In this document: one piece after another, positions 1-6,465 of the stretch | Layout: each line of letters starts with the position of its first letter | Numbering within the stretch: the stretch's first letter is position 1 | Source of the DNA: an uncultured Synergistales bacterium | GTDB lineage: Bacteria; Synergistota; Synergistia; Synergistales; Aminobacteriaceae | NCBI GenBank assembly: GCA_905233335.1 | Contig: CAJOED010000036.1 | Location: 1-8,114 of the forward strand | DNA: 8,114 bases | Reading direction: 5' to 3' | Notes under the pieces: model-generated | Seen by the model: only the letters and a program-made list of their open reading frames with translations | The model's database searches: none | What the model was told of the DNA's origin: nothing | Made by a program: the position numbers and the translations under genes

Positions 1-117
1 GAAACCATAAATCTCAATCTGTTCACCGCTGAACACCAGTGACTTGACTACGCCTCTCATTGCGGCATTTAACGCCTGGCAGTCCCCACCGCTGGTAAGT
101 ATTCCGATACGTTTCAT
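1..117 (-). CDS. pfkA: 6-phosphofructokinase, N-terminal 39 residues (partial)
   Basis: The product phosphorylates fructose 6-phosphate to fructose 1,6-bisphosphate in glycolysis, in the cytoplasm. The visible N-terminus begins MKRIGILTSGGD and continues with CQALNAAMRGVV. This matches the nucleotide-binding opening strand and glycine loop of the PfkA family (TSGGD at residues 8-12, then the N-A-A-x-R-G-V helix), and the last residues IYGF fit the next conserved strand. The Cys-Gln after GGD, in place of the Ala-Pro of E. coli PfkA, is seen in several PFK subgroups, so ATP versus pyrophosphate use cannot be judged from this piece. The ATG start at 117 is supported by an AGGAGG ribosome site 8 nt upstream. 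The rest of the gene lies outside the window. It is transcribed away from the glycosyltransferase and is probably an ordinary housekeeping neighbour. Confidence 0.88.
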   Translation of the reverse strand, partial: MKRIGILTSGGDCQALNAAMRGVVKSLVFSGEQIEIYGF

Positions 118-125
118 GGGCGATA

Positions 126-131
126 CCTCCT
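126..131 (-). promoter_or_regulatory. Ribosome binding site of the phosphofructokinase gene
   Basis: A perfect AGGAGG on the minus strand lies 8 nt before the ATG at 117. It fixes that start codon. Confidence 0.85.
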
Positions 132-170
132 CATATTATTGACAAACCTGCCTGTTTGCATTCCATGCTT

Positions 171-199
171 ATTATAACTTATTTCAACTAACACGTAAA
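171..199 (-). promoter_or_regulatory. Probable sigma-70 type promoter for the phosphofructokinase gene
   Basis: On the minus strand a perfect TATAAT (176-171) lies 17 nt after TTTACG (199-194), a 4-of-6 match to the -35 consensus. The predicted start of transcription is near 164, giving a leader of about 47 nt before the ATG. Seen directly: the two boxes and their spacing. Activity is inferred. Confidence 0.6.
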
Positions 200-210
200 G
201 TTTTTGAGAT

Positions 211-264
211 TTAGTTAAGCTTTCGATTGAGCCAGTTTATGTAACCTTCGATATAGTTTTCTGA
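211..264 (-). pseudogene. Possible C-terminal gene scrap ending in WLNRKLN-stop
   Basis: Reading the minus strand from about 264 gives SENYIEGYINWLNRKLN followed by a TAA stop at 213-211. The aromatic- and Lys/Arg-rich ending looks like the C-terminus of a real protein, and it stops just before the phosphofructokinase promoter. Only about 17 convincing residues exist. The frame runs back only to a stop at 292-294, across sequence that codes for the glycosyltransferase on the other strand. It could be the remnant of a gene cut off by the rearrangement that also truncated the glycosyltransferase, or it could be chance. The family is not recognised. Confidence 0.25.
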
Positions 265-328
265 CCTGAAAGAAAGTGAAGTTGCTGTAATTTATGTTGA
301 CAGTGAGAATATTTCTTATGAGAAGGTC

Positions 329-1249
329 ATGAAGAGTTTTCCTGCCGTCAGGTGGATACGGGAGACTAACTTTTACCGGGACTTAGTGAGTACGATTGAG
401 GACTGCGGCGATTGTCTTATGTTCGGCTGTGATGATGTCGTCTTCACAAAAAGTTTCTCTGTTCATGAGGCAGAAAATTTCTTGCGTGCGAACGATGACG
501 TTTTCGGTTTCAGCTTCAGGCTGGGCAGGAATATCAAGCTCCCGATGTATTACGACGTGAAAGATAAATTTCTCGTATGGGACTGGCGGAGTGCAGGCAC
601 AATTCACTACAATTACCCGTGGGAGATGGACTGCACTTTGTACAGGAAAGACGACGTGAAGCACATCATTTCTCTCGGAAAGAAGCGCGCTTATGCTCCT
701 AACCCCCTTGAAGGCATCGTTACCATGAATCCTGAAGGCTACATTTCCCGGCCAAGCCTGGCGTGTTATGACTCTGACAGCAAAGCAATAGTCATCACGG
801 TGAACAGAGTGCAGGACATCGCGAGAAATTCATTCGACGCACGAAACTCAATCACTGACCCCGTGAGTCTTGGCAGGCTCTACAATTCTGATGGCGTGAG
901 GCTTGATATTGATGCAATATCGGGACTGAAAAATTCACAAGTTCATGTCGGGCTTGAGTACATGATTTTGACAAACGGTTTCAGGGGTAAGCTGTCATCA
1001 CAATGGAAAAAAATATTATCGCCGGGATACATAGTGCGCGGCATGAAGAAGGTATATCGTGCTCTGCGTTATCGTCTGAAGATTTTGCGCGGCTGGTTTC
1101 AGTGGCATTTTGCTGACAAGTCAAAATTTCCCGTCATTCTCTCGACGCAAGAGTCCCTGGAGTACCTCAAGAAGAACTTGATGAGCTTCTGCCGTTTCGG
1201 AGACGGTGAGCTGATATGCGTAGGGGGGGGGGGCATACCTTTTCACTGA
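329..1249 (+). CDS. Two-domain glycosyltransferase, N-terminal half (5'-truncated, ends in a G11 frameshift)
   Basis: This is the first half of a cytoplasmic glycosyltransferase that would add a sugar to a surface glycan or protein. Residues 1-200 resemble a GT-A-like domain: a CDD motif at 34-36 within MFGCDDVVF (a DxD-like metal/nucleotide-sugar site), a GFSFRLG segment, and a CTLYRKDDV segment. From about residue 275 a second domain begins, with RFGDGEL at 289-295. The DGE there is the DXE metal motif of GT-D fold enzymes (the DUF1792 family). The frame then enters 11 Gs and stops at 1249. The ATG at 329 has its only purine-rich stretch just 2 nt upstream, too close to be a good ribosome site. 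The same frame is open and protein-like back to a TAG at 254-256 (it reads AVIYVDSENISYEKV), with no ATG, GTG or TTG in it. The true start therefore seems to have been lost. Function is by family resemblance; donor and acceptor are unknown. Confidence 0.7.
   Translation: MKSFPAVRWIRETNFYRDLVSTIEDCGDCLMFGCDDVVFTKSFSVHEAENFLRANDDVFGFSFRLGRNIKLPMYYDVKDKFLVWDWRSAGTIHYNYPWEMDCTLYRKDDVKHIISLGKKRAYAPNPLEGIVTMNPEGYISRPSLACYDSDSKAIVITVNRVQDIARNSFDARNSITDPVSLGRLYNSDGVRLDIDAISGLKNSQVHVGLEYMILTNGFRGKLSSQWKKILSPGYIVRGMKKVYRALRYRLKILRGWFQWHFADKSKFPVILSTQESLEYLKKNLMSFCRFGDGELICVGGGGIPFH
1223..1233 (+). repeat. G11 homopolymer, candidate phase-variation switch in the glycosyltransferase
   Basis: Eleven consecutive Gs lie inside the coding region, just after the GT-D motif GDGEL. 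With 11 Gs the frame ends at a TGA 14 nt later. With 10 (or 13) Gs it continues into the 1224-1862 frame as VGGGAYLF and the rest of the GT-D domain. Long G tracts in surface-glycan genes are a known slipped-strand switch in other bacteria. They are also a common place for miscalled length. Confidence 0.75.
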
Positions 1250-1862
1250 ATGGAGACTTACGCAAAACCTCAACGAAATAATTGCTGTTCCCCGCGATGA
1301 TGTACTAGTCGGAATGCCATATGCATACTTCTCCGAAAACGAAAACTTCACGCAAACAGTTTCGAGCTTCTGGCGTTTCTCCGTCCCAAGATACCGCAAA
1401 CAGATTTTACGACTACCGCAAAAAGCAAAATTCTTCATTGACACCGGCATAACTCAAGCATACCAGACGTACGAAAATTACGATTTCGCGCTCCACTTCA
1501 GGACGTGGAAAGAAATTTTTGCAGGAAGGAATATTGTTCTTGTGTCGGGTGATGGCATTCTCGACAAGCTACGTTATCACCTGCTGAAAGATGCCGGGTG
1601 TGAAGTCGTTGATGTTCATGCGCCGTCTGTAAATGCTTTCTCGAAACTTGCGGAGACCGTGAACAAAGTTCTTTCGTACCCTCCCGAAAAATATATTGTG
1701 TGCATAATTCTTGGCCCCACAGCAAAACCTATGGTAGTAGATCTCACACAGCGCGGCTACATTGCGTGCGACATCGGACACTTGCTGAAGGACTATGATG
1801 CATGGATGCGGAAGATTGAGCGTTCAAACGAGAATATCACAAACTTTTTCAGGCCGGATTAA
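1224..1862 (+). pseudogene. GT-D fold glycosyltransferase, C-terminal half (out of frame with its first half)
   Basis: This is the remaining part of the GT-D domain begun in the frame of 329-1249. It is open from just after a TAG at 1221-1223, and its first ATG is at 1314. That ATG lies mid-domain with no good ribosome site, so it is unlikely to be translated alone. It carries conserved late features of the family: a VGMPYAYF strand, RNIVLVSGDG, a GPTA motif (residues 462-465 of the joined protein) and DIGH (481-484). Removing one G from the G11 tract gives a single 510-residue product from the ATG at 329. The stop TAA at 1860-1862 sits only 2 nt from the stop of the convergent transporter gene. 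It could be a pseudogene, an OFF phase of a live gene, or an artefact of homopolymer calling. Confidence 0.7.
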
Positions 1863-1864
1863 GT

Positions 1865-3982
1865 TCATTGCAGGGGGAGTCTTTGTCGTTCCACGAGTCC
1901 GGCAAAAATCCCCCCTCTTTTTGTCAGCTCCTCAAAAGTACCTTCCTCAACAATTCGTCCGCCGTCAAGCACAAATATTTTCTTGCAGTTCCTGATTGTC
2001 GACAGCCTGTGAGCTATGACTATTCGTGTGCATTTCATTTTGTCGAGAGCGTCGGATACTTTCTTCTGCGTGATGTTGTCCAGTGCACTCGTTGCCTCGT
2101 CGAACAGCAATATTCTCGGTTTTGAGGCCATAGCACGCGCAATGATTATTCTCTGTCTCTGTCCTCCCGAAATCGTCCCGGCTCCCTCACTAATCATAGT
2201 ATTAAGCATCATGGGCATCTTCCGAATGTCGTCCGCAATCCCGGCCACTTCTGCCGCCTCCCATGCTGCTTCTTCCGACAGCCCCGGAGCAGAGATCGCA
2301 ATGTTCTCGTATATGCTCCCGGTGAAGAGTTTGCTGTTCTGCATGACACACCCGATTTTCGCGCGGAGTGATTTCGGGTCAATCGTCCTTAGGTTGTGCC
2401 GGTCGTAGTAGATGACTCCCCTTTGAGGGTGCTCAAAGCCCAGCAGAAGACGTAACAGCGTACTTTTTCCGCAGCCGCTTTTCCCGACAATAGCGACATA
2501 ATCCCCCGAACGAATTTTCAGCGATAAGCCGTCGAGAATATTTTTCTGTGTGTCGTTGTACCTGAATGTTACGTTGCTCATCTCAATATTTCCTGAAAGG
2601 TGCGTGATTACTTTCTTGTGCTCTGACACTTCCGGCAGTGCTTCTAGTATCGGCCTCACAAGCTCAAACATCGGAACTAGTGCCGCCGCCATCACCGCCG
2701 AGTCGCAAAGCTCAATGAATGCCCCCGAAAACAGCGCGAACGACGACATGAACGCCATGTAGTTATTGACCGCAACATCGGAACTCTGTGCCGTGAAGTA
2801 TATCGCGAACGTCCCGAATGAGAGTATTGCGAGCCTCAAAGCAGAATTTATCTTTATGAACAGCGGAGGGTTGTATTCGAGTTTTGCGTTCTCACGGTAG
2901 ATTTTCGCCCATTTCCCGAACGCACGCTTCTCCGCTCCCGTGAGTTTGATTTTCTGTATGCCCGTCATGAATGCATAGAGTAGTCCGTTCTCCTGCGCCG
3001 AAAAATTCATCTTCTTGCTCATCTCGTAAGCATGTACCCTCATCGTGAGGAATGAGAAGACAGACAGCGATATTATTACACATACGGCCGGGGACACGAG
3101 AGCGGGCGAGAAAGAAAAAATCTGCTGAATGTATACCAGGCTCACCAGTGCAGTAATGAGTACGGAGAAAATATTTTTTGCTACGGCACTGCACAACAAG
3201 TTCACGTATGAAATTCTCTGCGCAAGTTCTCCCGATGAGTATTTTCGGAAAAACTCCGCCGGAAGATTTATCAGCCTCATCATTAACGCCGCACGTATAT
3301 TTATGTCCGTCCGTATCTCTACTCTCGACAGCATCAGCGAACGCATCACCCGCAGCAGGAACACCGAAATATTCACCCCAGCCATGAACAGCACAACCCC
3401 GACGAGAGGCCGCAAATTTCCCGAAGGTATCACGTCAGAATATATATGCTGTGTCAGTTGAGGCGTAATCATTGATACCAGCATAATCAACACCGTAACC
3501 AGCGCAAAATGCATAAACTCACGGAACGAAAACTCTTCCATTATATATAGTGCTACATCTTTCACGTGAAGTTCATGTTCAGGGAGCGGCTTATAGAAAC
3601 ATACTGCTTTGCTCTCAAGATTATTCTGTGTCCTGCGGTTGAGGCGGATTCTTTTTCCCGTAGCGTAATCCTTGTAGCTGTAGCCAGAAATCCTGCCCGG
3701 TATCAGTGCAGCTTTACGCCCGTCCTTTGTTGTTCCCAAGTAAGCTCCGGCCGCGTCCTTGTACCAGCCGTCTTTGAGTTCCACTTCCCGCCGCATTAAC
3801 TGCCCGCAACTTTCAGCGTGATAGTAGCGTGTGATTTCCTCTTCAGCATCGGAAGCAGTAATGTCTTCTCCGTCGTTGATGACACCCGAAAGCCCAGACA
3901 GAGCCTCCGAAAATGTATCATTGTCAGCGTCAATCCTTGCGCGTATCTGTTCGTCAAACCAGCCGCGTAACTCTTCACTCAT
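1865..3982 (-). CDS. NHLP-type peptide export ABC transporter, permease/ATPase without peptidase
   Basis: This is the second transporter subunit of an NHLP/NHLM bacteriocin-type export system (TIGR03797-like), acting in the inner membrane and powered by ATP. The protein has 705 residues. About 150 N-terminal soluble residues show no C39 peptidase motif. The membrane domain at about 155-430 has roughly six hydrophobic segments (for example HFALVTVLIMLVSMI and LVGVVLFMAGVNISVFLL). A complete ATPase domain follows: Walker A GKSGCGKST at 500-508, signature SGGQ at 605-608, Walker B ILLFDE ending at D628-E629, D-loop SALD, and H-loop His658. The ATG at 3982 overlaps the end of the upstream ATPase frame by 8 nt, which implies translational coupling. 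A second in-frame stop (TAA) follows one codon after the TGA. A run of six Gs in the coding strand near the end (1910-1915) is in frame. The gene looks intact. The family call is strong; the substrate is unknown. Confidence 0.88.
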   Translation of the reverse strand: MSEELRGWFDEQIRARIDADNDTFSEALSGLSGVINDGEDITASDAEEEITRYYHAESCGQLMRREVELKDGWYKDAAGAYLGTTKDGRKAALIPGRISGYSYKDYATGKRIRLNRRTQNNLESKAVCFYKPLPEHELHVKDVALYIMEEFSFREFMHFALVTVLIMLVSMITPQLTQHIYSDVIPSGNLRPLVGVVLFMAGVNISVFLLRVMRSLMLSRVEIRTDINIRAALMMRLINLPAEFFRKYSSGELAQRISYVNLLCSAVAKNIFSVLITALVSLVYIQQIFSFSPALVSPAVCVIISLSVFSFLTMRVHAYEMSKKMNFSAQENGLLYAFMTGIQKIKLTGAEKRAFGKWAKIYRENAKLEYNPPLFIKINSALRLAILSFGTFAIYFTAQSSDVAVNNYMAFMSSFALFSGAFIELCDSAVMAAALVPMFELVRPILEALPEVSEHKKVITHLSGNIEMSNVTFRYNDTQKNILDGLSLKIRSGDYVAIVGKSGCGKSTLLRLLLGFEHPQRGVIYYDRHNLRTIDPKSLRAKIGCVMQNSKLFTGSIYENIAISAPGLSEEAAWEAAEVAGIADDIRKMPMMLNTMISEGAGTISGGQRQRIIIARAMASKPRILLFDEATSALDNITQKKVSDALDKMKCTRIVIAHRLSTIRNCKKIFVLDGGRIVEEGTFEELTKRGGIFAGLVERQRLPLQ

Positions 3983-4826
3983 TCGTTATCATCTCTGCAT
4001 ACTCACGGCATGTTTTCATGAGGTCTTCATGTCTGCCGCGCGCCTGAATTTTTCCCGCATTCATTACGATAATCTCATCACAATCACGAATTATTGACAG
4101 CCGGTGGGATATTATTATGCGCGTTATTCCCCTGTCCGCAATGGCATTCATGATTTCGTGTTCGGTCTGTGCGTCGAGAAAGCTCGTAGCCTCGTCCATG
4201 ATTATTATTGTCGGGTCTTGGGCAAGTGCACGGGCGATTTCGATTCTCTGCCGCTGTCCTCCCGAAAAGTTACGTCCTCCCTCAACGACGAGAGAGTCAT
4301 AGTCATTTGCGCGCGCGATAATGTCATCGTGAATTTTCGCGTCCCTTGCCGACATTATCACCTCGAAATTCTCTATTGACTTGTCCCACATGCGTATGTT
4401 CTCTGCTACAGTGTCCGCAAACATCGTAATATCCTGGTCAACGCACCCGACCGACCCCGTGAACACATTGCGGTTAATGCTGTCTATTGTTCTGCCGTCA
4501 AGCAGGATTTCGCCGCTCCATTGACGATAAAGCCCGGTGATGAGTTTCGCGATTGTTGATTTTCCGCACCCTGAAGCCCCGACGATTGCGACGCTTTGTC
4601 CCGGCTCGACCCTCATCGTGAAGTTCTCTATGGTGGGTGAAGCCAGCGGGTTATAGCCGAATGTTACGTTGTGCATTTCGACGAGGCCGCTTAGTTTCGT
4701 GAAGTTTTCGGTGGTTGTAGTAGTGTCGTGGGTGTCATCGTTCGTGTGTGTTGTTGCGTCGTGAACGGTGCTATTGACACTCTCTGTGTTTGCTTGCGTC
4801 GTTGTGTCGTGAACATCGGCGGGGCG
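3975..4826 (-). pseudogene. ATPase domain of the C39-peptidase transporter, displaced by a frameshift
   Basis: This is the nucleotide-binding half of the first NHLP transporter, in a frame offset by one base from its peptidase/permease half. It begins in a Thr/Asp/Asn-rich linker, then reads LSGLVEMHNVTFGYN, the usual entry to this family's ATPase domain. Walker A GASGCGKST lies near 4557-4583, the FSGGQRQR signature near 4246-4269, Walker B IIIMDEATSFLD near 4190-4225, and the H-loop reads ISHRLS, so all catalytic motifs are present. The frame is open back to an ATG at 4928, but that ATG lies inside permease coding sequence read in the wrong frame. No ribosome site or plausible start sits near the ATPase itself, so it is probably not made separately. 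One extra base near the four Cs of the coding strand at 4821-4824 would join both halves into 734 residues, a normal length for TIGR03796-type proteins. The 3' end overlaps the next gene by 8 nt. Confidence 0.75.
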
Positions 4827-6178
4827 CGCATTTCCCTCACAGCCTGCCCCGAATTTATGAGCGACATTGCCGGAAGCGAGAACGCCGAAAAATACCCGTT
4901 GAACGCCGTAATCATTCCTATAGTCCATTCACCGCGCATAATGAGCCGTACTCCCAAGAACAGAATTATGTTTGCGGCCAGGAGGTATAAGAGTCCCGGT
5001 ATTTGTCCGTAGAATTGATTTATCTCTGCATACTTCACAGCCTGTTCATTATGTGAAGCCTGAAACCCCGCCCACCTCGCGAAAAATTCATTTTCAGCAC
5101 CCGCCGCCTTTATCGTCTCTATCATGTCAATCCCCGACAACGTAGCTCCATCGAGCCTGGCTTCTTCTCTCATCTGTACGCGTGTTATGTTCGTGCAGCG
5201 TTCAGAGATTGCCCGCGCTATTATGAGGTTCAGCACTATCGACACGACACCGATCGACGCAATCAGCGGACTGTAATTTATCATCAGAAGAAGGTTGAAC
5301 ATCATCGAGGCCGTATCCGTTACGAGTGGAGCGAACGAGTTTATGATTGTGTCAGCTATTTTTGCGTTCGAGCGTTGACGCTGTACAATATCTCCTGCCG
5401 TCCTCTGTGTGAAGAACTCTACAGGAAGCCTCAATACATGCCACAGAAACGACGTGCCCGCGACGATTGACATTTTGCCCTGAAGTTTCAGCAGGTATAT
5501 GTTCCGTGTCATGACCGCCGCAACATGACAGCACATCACAACGAACAGCGCACCGAAAAATACCCTGTTCCACTGCGCAAATTCCCGTGTCAGAACGTTA
5601 TCGACAAAGAAGCGCGAGAATGCCGGAGTGAGTATTCCCGTAAGAAGTGTTATTATCGTCGTGAGTATTATTAATAGGAAGATTGTCAGAGTACCTTTCA
5701 TGCGTTCGAGGGCAAATTTCAGGATTGATTCGGGCTGTCCTGAAGGAGTGAAGCTCTCTGACGGCGTAAGTATCATGCACACTCCCGAATACGACCTGCT
5801 GAACTCGTCGAACTTCATTTTCACGAGGCCGTGAGCGGGGTCATTCAGTACCACGTAATCCCCCCTGAAACCGTCGACAACAACAAAGTGGTTATACTCC
5901 CAGAAGGCTATGCAGGGAAAAGCTCCCTTCTCGCGTAACTGTTCGGCGGAATACCTGAATGCTTCCGGGCTTAGTCCGTAACGTTCCGCAACGAGGTATA
6001 TACTCCGCAGGTTTGAGCCGTCCCGTGAGACCCCGCACTCCTTACGCAATTGTTCGAGCGGAAGCCACAGCCCATAGTGAGCCATAATCATTGCCAGACA
6101 TGCCGCGCCGCATTCGAGGGATTCCATCTGCATTATGACTGGGACTTTTGCGACACTGTGAGTTACGGGGGACTTCAT
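4691..6178 (-). CDS. C39 peptidase/permease half of the NHLP-type export transporter (frameshifted at its 3' end)
   Basis: In the intact family (TIGR03796-like) this inner-membrane protein cuts the leader from a precursor peptide at a double-glycine type site and exports the core. Counting from the ATG at 6178, the N-terminal C39 cysteine peptidase domain shows Gln17 (oxyanion), Cys23 in LECGAACLAM, His97 in YNHFVVVDG and Asp113 in NDPAHG, a complete catalytic set. Residues from about 155 to 425 form the membrane domain (LTIFLLIILTTIITLLTGIL, FFGALFVVMCCHVAAVM, LLYLLAANIILFLG and others). After SGQAVREMR the frame goes wrong: family proteins enter a short linker and the ATPase domain, whereas this frame runs through about 47 unlike residues to a stop at 4691. 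The ATG at 6178 is preferred over a TTG at 6196 because GGAG lies 8 nt before it and because its ATGA overlaps the stop of the preceding small ORF. As it stands it lacks an ATPase domain and would not be a working exporter alone. Confidence 0.82.
   Translation of the reverse strand: MKSPVTHSVAKVPVIMQMESLECGAACLAMIMAHYGLWLPLEQLRKECGVSRDGSNLRSIYLVAERYGLSPEAFRYSAEQLREKGAFPCIAFWEYNHFVVVDGFRGDYVVLNDPAHGLVKMKFDEFSRSYSGVCMILTPSESFTPSGQPESILKFALERMKGTLTIFLLIILTTIITLLTGILTPAFSRFFVDNVLTREFAQWNRVFFGALFVVMCCHVAAVMTRNIYLLKLQGKMSIVAGTSFLWHVLRLPVEFFTQRTAGDIVQRQRSNAKIADTIINSFAPLVTDTASMMFNLLLMINYSPLIASIGVVSIVLNLIIARAISERCTNITRVQMREEARLDGATLSGIDMIETIKAAGAENEFFARWAGFQASHNEQAVKYAEINQFYGQIPGLLYLLAANIILFLGVRLIMRGEWTIGMITAFNGYFSAFSLPAMSLINSGQAVREMRAPPMFTTQRRKQTQRVSIAPFTTQQHTRTMTPTTLLQPPKTSRN
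4743..4814 (-). repeat. Degenerate 48-nt repeat coding a Thr/Asp-rich linker
   Basis: Two 21-nt copies at 4794-4814 and 4746-4766 match at 17 of 21 bases with a 48-nt offset. In the ATPase frame they encode VHDTTTQ and VHDATTH, and a third looser copy THDTTTT follows. The resulting linker between membrane and ATPase domains is almost all Thr, Asp, Asn, His and Ser, unlike the usual short helical connection. It begins immediately after the frame break at 4821-4824. Confidence 0.6.
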
Positions 6179-6456
6179 GAGCAGGACTCCGGCCAAGCAT
6201 AAGATAACTTCACAGCGTACTCACAGCCTGTAACATTCCCCGCACGCAACGCCGCAACACACGCACAACGGGAAGGATGACCCGAAAATAACCTCATGCT
6301 GTCGGGAGCATTCTCCCCGTAAAGCCTCATGCACTCACAGCCTGCAACACTCCCCGCACGCAACGCCGCGAAACACGCACAACGGGAAGCATGACCCGCA
6401 AGCGACTTCACGCGGCCTGTAACATTCCCCGCACACTTCACGCCTTCACACATCAC
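6175..6456 (-). CDS. Small Cys-rich ORF built from a tandem repeat, between adaptor and peptidase-transporter genes
   Basis: This is a 93-residue open frame with a GTG at 6456 (or ATG at 6453). It contains about ten Cys and two 22-residue units of the form GH-x-SRCAC-x-AALRAG-x-V-x-GCE. No known family is recognised and there is no signal peptide or NHLP/Nif11-like leader. For a real gene: a TGAGG ribosome-like site overlaps the adaptor stop 7-10 nt upstream, and its TGA overlaps the ATG of the peptidase-transporter in an ATGA. Against: the two DNA copies differ at five bases and every change alters a residue, which is not the pattern of purifying selection, and the DNA looks like a spread repeat element. 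It could be a repeat that invaded the operon and stayed open to keep translation coupled, or an unusual cargo peptide. The coding status is uncertain. Confidence 0.35.
   Translation of the reverse strand: MMCEGVKCAGNVTGRVKSLAGHASRCACFAALRAGSVAGCECMRLYGENAPDSMRLFSGHPSRCACVAALRAGNVTGCEYAVKLSYAWPESCS
6187..6190 (-). promoter_or_regulatory. Ribosome binding site deciding the peptidase-transporter start
   Basis: GGAG on the minus strand, 8 nt before the ATG at 6178. It favours that start over the TTG at 6196, which has no such site. Confidence 0.6.
6219..6434 (-). repeat. Tandem 66-nt repeat, two full copies and one fragment (114-nt period)
   Basis: Copies at 6219-6284 and 6333-6398 match at 61 of 66 bases. 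A third, truncated copy at 6415-6434 shares 20 identical bases with 6226-6245. About 15 bases beyond each full copy are also loosely similar (9 of 15). The 114-nt period is 38 codons, so the minus-strand frame repeats in phase. The 34-48 nt separating the full copies include a small hairpin, GGGAG-CATT-CTCCC at 6304-6317. It resembles an interspersed intergenic repeat more than a gene family, but no second locus can be seen here. Confidence 0.8.
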
Positions 6457-6465
6457 ACACGCGCC

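Noticed and set aside
383..664. Minus-strand ORF of 93 residues inside the glycosyltransferase
   Set aside because: It is a shadow of a clear coding frame, with no ribosome site or family features.
1121..1450. Minus-strand ORF spanning the G11 tract
   Set aside because: It spans the junction only because the sense gene is frameshifted there, and its sequence has no protein-like motifs.
2892..3194. Minus-strand ORF of 100 residues in the second transporter
   Set aside because: It is an alternate-frame shadow of the membrane domain. The main frame has the recognisable ABC transporter sequence.
4815..4850. Programmed -1 ribosomal frameshift in the peptidase-transporter
   Set aside because: No X-XXY-YYZ heptamer lies in the right phase at the junction. 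The codons before the break do not allow tRNAs to re-pair one base back.
3975..4928. ATG at 4928 as a true start for a separate ATPase protein
   Set aside because: Its first 30 or so residues are permease DNA read in the wrong frame, and no ribosome site precedes it.
4728..5012. Plus-strand ORF opposite the transporter linker
   Set aside because: It is antisense to the repeat linker and permease, and its low-complexity Val/Cys content mirrors the repeat.
6179..6196. TTG at 6196 as the start of the peptidase-transporter
   Set aside because: The ATG at 6178 has GGAG at 8 nt and an ATGA overlap with the preceding ORF. C39 domains need few residues before the Gln/Cys motif.
6219..6434. CRISPR-like array
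   Set aside because: There are only two full 66-nt copies. The repeat is too long, the spacing is not spacer-like, and no cas genes are present.
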